NCBI GenBank assembly: GCA_963763115.1
Contig: CAVXNM010000049.1
Coordinates: forward strand, 1-64,000
Reading direction: 5' to 3'
DNA length: 64,000 nucleotides
Source: CAVQCA01 sp963763115
Lineage (GTDB): Bacteria > Pseudomonadota > Gammaproteobacteria > UBA9214
The position numbers and the translations under genes are program-made. Under the pieces are notes generated by a model that worked only from the letters and a program-made list of their open reading frames with translations, was not told the DNA's origin and ran no database searches. Numbering within the stretch: position 1 is the stretch's first letter; every line of letters starts with the position of its first letter. Shown here in pieces: positions 60,659-64,000 of the stretch.

Positions 60659-61467
60659 CGTTCATTTCCCCAGCCATTATGCAGGGCTACGTCATCCTCA
60701 TGGTCCTGCTGGTGATTGTCGGAACTATTTTGGACATGATGCATAAACAGAGTGCCCAGTACTTTTTCGAAAATGCAAAAAGAGCACAGAAAAATGCGAA
60801 GCGCACCCTGAGCGGTGGCGAAAAAGCATCGTTTGCGGTGCAGACTGTCGTTAACGAAGTACTCACCTCTTCGGAATTTAAAAGGACCGGCCGCCGTATA
60901 TCACACCTGTTCACCATGTACGGTTTCGTCATTTTTGTTGTCAGCACCGCGGTTCTGATTTTCGGTTACCCAACGGAAGCCGCTGCGGGTATCTGGCCCG
61001 TTTTCTGGCACCTGGGTGCTCTTATGCTGTGTTTCGGCGGTTACTGGTTCTGGTTTTTCATCCGTGTCGATGTCGCAGCCGAAGGTGTCAAGTGGTACAA
61101 CTTCAACGGGCGCGGCGACATCTTCATCGTCGGCCTGATCACCATGCCCACTTTCGCTCTGCTGTGGTCGGCTACCCTGGGTGGCGACTCACTGAACATG
61201 CTGTTCTTCGTACTGTTCATCGCGTGCAGCACTGTACTGTTCGGCAGTGTCTTCTGGTCCAAGTTCGCACACATGTTCTTCAAACCTGCTGCGGCGTACC
61301 AGAAGAAATGCATCATGGCGGATGGTTCGAGAGAGGGTCTGCCCGATGATTACGACCTGACGGACCCCGCCGTACAGGCAAGGTTTCCGGACATACCGGA
61401 ATATATGGGTACCAATCCACCCAACATGGGACCCGGTATCAACGCCGAACCCCCCAGTCACTACTGA
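60625..61467 (+). CDS. aprM: Adenylylsulfate reductase membrane anchor AprM
   Basis: Integral membrane protein proposed to link AprBA to the quinone pool in sulfur oxidisers that lack QmoABC. 280 aa. Five or six hydrophobic segments: about 18-37, 100-120, 132-152, 172-190, 198-216. The cytoplasmic C-terminus is polar and proline-rich (NPPNMGPGINAEPP). ATG 60625 follows GAGGAG by nine bases. It precedes aprB by 30 bases in the established aprM-aprB-aprA order. Confidence 0.9.
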   Translation: MFSTNPFYELLTFISPAIMQGYVILMVLLVIVGTILDMMHKQSAQYFFENAKRAQKNAKRTLSGGEKASFAVQTVVNEVLTSSEFKRTGRRISHLFTMYGFVIFVVSTAVLIFGYPTEAAAGIWPVFWHLGALMLCFGGYWFWFFIRVDVAAEGVKWYNFNGRGDIFIVGLITMPTFALLWSATLGGDSLNMLFFVLFIACSTVLFGSVFWSKFAHMFFKPAAAYQKKCIMADGSREGLPDDYDLTDPAVQARFPDIPEYMGTNPPNMGPGINAEPPSHY

Positions 61468-61497
61468 TTAGCTTTCAAAAGTAAAGGAGTATTAATA

Positions 61498-61983
61498 ATG
61501 CCAACTTTTGTATACATGACTCGTTGTGACGGGTGTGGTCAGTGTGTCGATATCTGCCCATCAGACATTATGCATATCGACAAGGTCACCCGTCGTGCCT
61601 ACAACATCGAACCCAACATGTGCTGGGAGTGCTACTCCTGCGTAAAGGCCTGCCCGCATCAGGCGATCGATTGCCGTGGTTATGCAGACTTCGCACCGCT
61701 GGGCCATTCGGTACGCGTGAAGCGCGATGAGGAGAAAGGTGTCATCGCCTGGCGCATCAAGTTCCGCAACGGCAAGAAGGACATGGATCTGCTGGCGCCG
61801 ATCACCACCAAGCCCTGGGGTACCTGTATTCCCCAGCTCAGTGACGTACCGGCGCCTAGCCAGCAGCAGCGCGACAGCCAGCTCCTGTTCAACGAACCCA
61901 AATACATTCGCATGGACGACGGTGACATCCACACCCTCGAGTCCAATGGTCTGAAAATGTTAGAAGGTGTGGAGGGTTACTAA
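61498..61983 (+). CDS. aprB: Adenylylsulfate reductase subunit beta
   Basis: Electron-transfer subunit of dissimilatory APS reductase. 161 aa. Two 4Fe-4S clusters are bound by Cys10, 13, 16, 20 (CDGCGQCVDICP) and Cys42, 45, 48, 52 (CWECYSCVKACP). The C-terminal half wraps around AprA. Ribosome site AAAGGAG at about 61482-61488. The stop overlaps the aprA start by one base (TAATG), fixing the 1:1 coupling of subunits. Confidence 0.96.
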   Translation: MPTFVYMTRCDGCGQCVDICPSDIMHIDKVTRRAYNIEPNMCWECYSCVKACPHQAIDCRGYADFAPLGHSVRVKRDEEKGVIAWRIKFRNGKKDMDLLAPITTKPWGTCIPQLSDVPAPSQQQRDSQLLFNEPKYIRMDDGDIHTLESNGLKMLEGVEGY

Positions 61984-63848
61984 TGGCTTACAAAACTATC
62001 GTCGAAGACAATATCGATATCCTGGTCGCAGGTGCCGGCCTGGGTGGTACCGGTGCCGCTTTCGAGGCGCGCTACTGGGGTCAGGACAAGAAGATTGTCA
62101 TTGCAGAGAAAGCGAACATCGACCGTTCCGGCGCCGTGGCGCAGGGCCTGTACGCGATCAACTGCTACATGGGCACCCGTTTCGGTGAGAACAACCCGGA
62201 AGACCACGTGCGCTACGCCCGTATCGACCTGATGGGCATGGTGCGTGAAGACCTGCTGTTCGACATGGCGCGCCACGTCGACTCGGCTGTACACCAGTTC
62301 GAGGAATGGGGCATGCCGATCATGCGCAATCCGAAAACCGGCGCCTATCTGCGCGAAGGCCGCTGGCAGATCATGATCCACGGCGAGTCCTACAAGCCGC
62401 TCGTGGCGAGTGCCGCGAAGAAGTCGGCTGACAAGGTATTCAACCGTATCTGCGTGACCCACCTGCTGATGGATGAAAGCAAACCAAACCGTGTTGCCGG
62501 CGCCGTCGGTTTCAACGTGCGCACCGGTAACTACCACGTTTTCAAGTCGAAAACCGTCATCGTCGGTGCCGGCGGTGCATCCAACATCTACAAACCGCGC
62601 TCGGTTGGTGAAGGTGCCGGTCGTGTGTGGTATGCACCGTGGTCCTCGGGTTCGGCCTATGGTCTGCTGATCGGTGCCGGGGCAAAGATGACCCAGATGG
62701 AGAACCGCATCGTGCTGGCTCGCTTCAAGGACGGTTACGGCCCTGTTGGTGCCTACTTCCTGCATCTCAAGACCTACACCCAGAATGCCTATGGCGAAGA
62801 GTACGAGTCCAAGTGGTTCCCCGCACTGGAGGAAATGGTTGGCAAGAGATATCTGGATATAGAAGCATCGCACCTGACGCACCGTCCGATTCCGACCTGT
62901 CTGCGTAACCATGCGTTAATTTCCGAGGTCAACGCCGGTCGCGGGCCGATCCACATGGTGACCATGGAAGCCTTCCAGGACCCGCATCTCGAAGAGATCG
63001 GCTGGCATAACTTCCTGGGTATGACCGTCGGCCAGGCCGTACTGTGGGCCGCTACCGACGTGGATCCGAAGTACGAGAACCCGGAACTGACCACCTCCGA
63101 GCCGTATGTGATGGGTTCGCATGCGACCGGTTGCGGCGCCTGGTGTTCCGGCCCGGAGGATGTGTCTCCACCGGAGTACTTCTGGGGCTACAACCGTATG
63201 ACCACCGTCGAAGGCCTGTTCGGTGCCGGTGATGCCGTCGGCGGCACGCCGCACGCATTCTCATCCGGCTCCTTTACCGAAGGTCGCCTGGCCGCGAAAG
63301 CCGCCTGCAAATACATCGATGACGGCAAGGGCGAGGGGATTGTTGTTTCCCGGGAGCAGATCGAGCGTCGCAAGAAGGAGATCTACAAGCCGATGGAGCA
63401 TTACCGGATCTATCGCAACGAGATCACCGCGGGCTCCGTCAACCCGAACTACATCAACCCGCGTCAGGCGCTGGATCGCCTGCAGAAGTTGATGGACGAG
63501 TACGCCGGTGGTGTGACCGTCAGCTACATGACAAACGACAAGCTGCTTAACATCGGTCTGAAGAAAATGAAGATCCTGGAAGAAGACCTTGAGAAGATCG
63601 CTGCGGAAAACATCCATGAGCTGCTGCGTGCCTGGGAGGTCAAGCATCGTCACCTCACTTCCGAGGCTGTCTTCCATCACACGCTGTTCCGCAAGGAGAC
63701 CCGCTGGCCGGGTTACTACTACCGTGGTGACCACATGAAGGTGGATGACGATAACTGGCACGTACTGACAGTTTCCCGTCGTGATCCGGAGACCGGTGAG
63801 TACACCATGGAGAAAGCGCCTTGTTATCACCTCGTTGATGACAAGTAA
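61983..63848 (+). CDS. aprA: Adenylylsulfate reductase subunit alpha
   Basis: Catalytic flavoprotein. In sulfur oxidisers it works in reverse, joining sulfite and AMP to APS. 621 aa. The FAD-binding Rossmann motif is DILVAGAGLGGTGAAFEA (about 12-29). Substrate-site blocks: REGRWQIMIHGESY, SGSAYGLLIGAG, and HATGCGAWCSGPED before FGAGDAVGGTPHAFSSGSFTEGR. The intact frame and matching aprB support a functional enzyme. This is the strongest physiological marker in the window. Confidence 0.97.
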   Translation: MAYKTIVEDNIDILVAGAGLGGTGAAFEARYWGQDKKIVIAEKANIDRSGAVAQGLYAINCYMGTRFGENNPEDHVRYARIDLMGMVREDLLFDMARHVDSAVHQFEEWGMPIMRNPKTGAYLREGRWQIMIHGESYKPLVASAAKKSADKVFNRICVTHLLMDESKPNRVAGAVGFNVRTGNYHVFKSKTVIVGAGGASNIYKPRSVGEGAGRVWYAPWSSGSAYGLLIGAGAKMTQMENRIVLARFKDGYGPVGAYFLHLKTYTQNAYGEEYESKWFPALEEMVGKRYLDIEASHLTHRPIPTCLRNHALISEVNAGRGPIHMVTMEAFQDPHLEEIGWHNFLGMTVGQAVLWAATDVDPKYENPELTTSEPYVMGSHATGCGAWCSGPEDVSPPEYFWGYNRMTTVEGLFGAGDAVGGTPHAFSSGSFTEGRLAAKAACKYIDDGKGEGIVVSREQIERRKKEIYKPMEHYRIYRNEITAGSVNPNYINPRQALDRLQKLMDEYAGGVTVSYMTNDKLLNIGLKKMKILEEDLEKIAAENIHELLRAWEVKHRHLTSEAVFHHTLFRKETRWPGYYYRGDHMKVDDDNWHVLTVSRRDPETGEYTMEKAPCYHLVDDK

Positions 63849-63872
63849 CTTCAAGCTCAACAGGAATGTGAA

Positions 63873-63906
63873 CGAGGGATTTCTACAAGCGTGTAGAGAT
63901 CCCTCG
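63873..63906 (+). promoter_or_regulatory. Hairpin after aprA
   Basis: CGAGGGATTTCTACA pairs with TGTAGAGATCCCTCG, a 15-base stem with one T-G and no gaps, around a 4-base loop, 24 bases after the aprA stop. No T-tract follows, so it may stabilise the mRNA end or act with the next hairpin. Confidence 0.6.
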
Positions 63907-63928
63907 ATATCCTGGCAGGGGCCTGAAA

Positions 63929-63955
63929 GATCAACACATGTTGGTCTTTTTTATT
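63929..63955 (+). terminator. Rho-independent terminator of aprMBA
   Basis: Stem GATCAAC / GTTGGTC (one G-T pair) with a 4-base loop is followed directly by CTTTTTTATTT. This is a typical intrinsic terminator, ending the aprMBA transcript about 100 bases after aprA. Confidence 0.8.
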
Positions 63956-64000
63956 TGCAGGATAAACCCCATATTGTGAAGTGCAGGGCAGATGGACATG

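Overview
The window looks like a chromosomal stretch of a GC-rich, sulfur-oxidising gammaproteobacterium, most like the purple-sulfur/Ectothiorhodospira-type lineages. The basis is the classical gammaproteobacterial gene order of the left half (uppS-cdsA-dxr-rseP-bamA-skp-lpxD-fabZ-lpxA-lpxB-rnhB-dnaE-accA-tilS-pyrG-kdsA-eno-ftsB-ispD-ispF-truD-surE-pcm-nlpD-rpoS) and the aprM-aprB-aprA set for dissimilatory adenylylsulfate reductase at the right end. The species is not identified from sequence alone.

Layout. 1-11.2 kb: envelope biogenesis (undecaprenyl-PP, CDP-diacylglycerol, MEP pathway, RseP, BamA, Skp, lipid A). 11.1-12.3 kb: a membrane diguanylate cyclase on the minus strand separates rnhB from dnaE. 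12.6-29.2 kb: dnaE, accA, tilS, pyrG, kdsA, eno, ftsB, ispD, ispF, truD, an Smr protein, surE, pcm, nlpD, rpoS. 29.5-33.8 kb: a Mth938-type gene and alaC-hom-thrC. 34.0-39.6 kb: an RpfE-type gene, recJ, prfB (programmed +1 frameshift) and lysS. 39.8-45.2 kb: mltD, a methyltransferase, rnhA, dnaQ, nhaD. 45.2-46.8 kb: gene-poor DNA with a small DRR-motif gene and a broken metal-binding-like gene. 46.8-50.9 kb: potFGHI-type polyamine importer. 51.4-53.1 kb: VOC protein and a DUF900 hydrolase. 53.2-59.5 kb: an accretion zone with three tRNA 3'-half fragments, a broken P4-type integrase, an IS1634-like element, vapBC and a homocysteine methyltransferase remnant. 59.9-64 kb: a 53-aa ORF, a Fur-box-like palindrome, aprMBA and two hairpins, one a terminator.

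Several genes that should be intact carry one-base lesions: pyrG, eno (which also lacks about 210 internal residues), the Mth938-type gene (two), the integrase (two), and possibly the 5' end of rpoS. Two of these are normally essential, so base-level sequence or assembly error is a serious alternative to real decay.

Four intergenic spacers carry the same kind of paired inverted repeat (core close to CCGCAAAGACGCAAAG), one of them enclosing a second repeat family. A 166-bp near-palindrome follows thrC. No wholly new multi-gene system is evident. The least explained parts are the 53-aa ORF and Fur-like site before aprMBA, the stacked tRNA fragments, and the repeat families.
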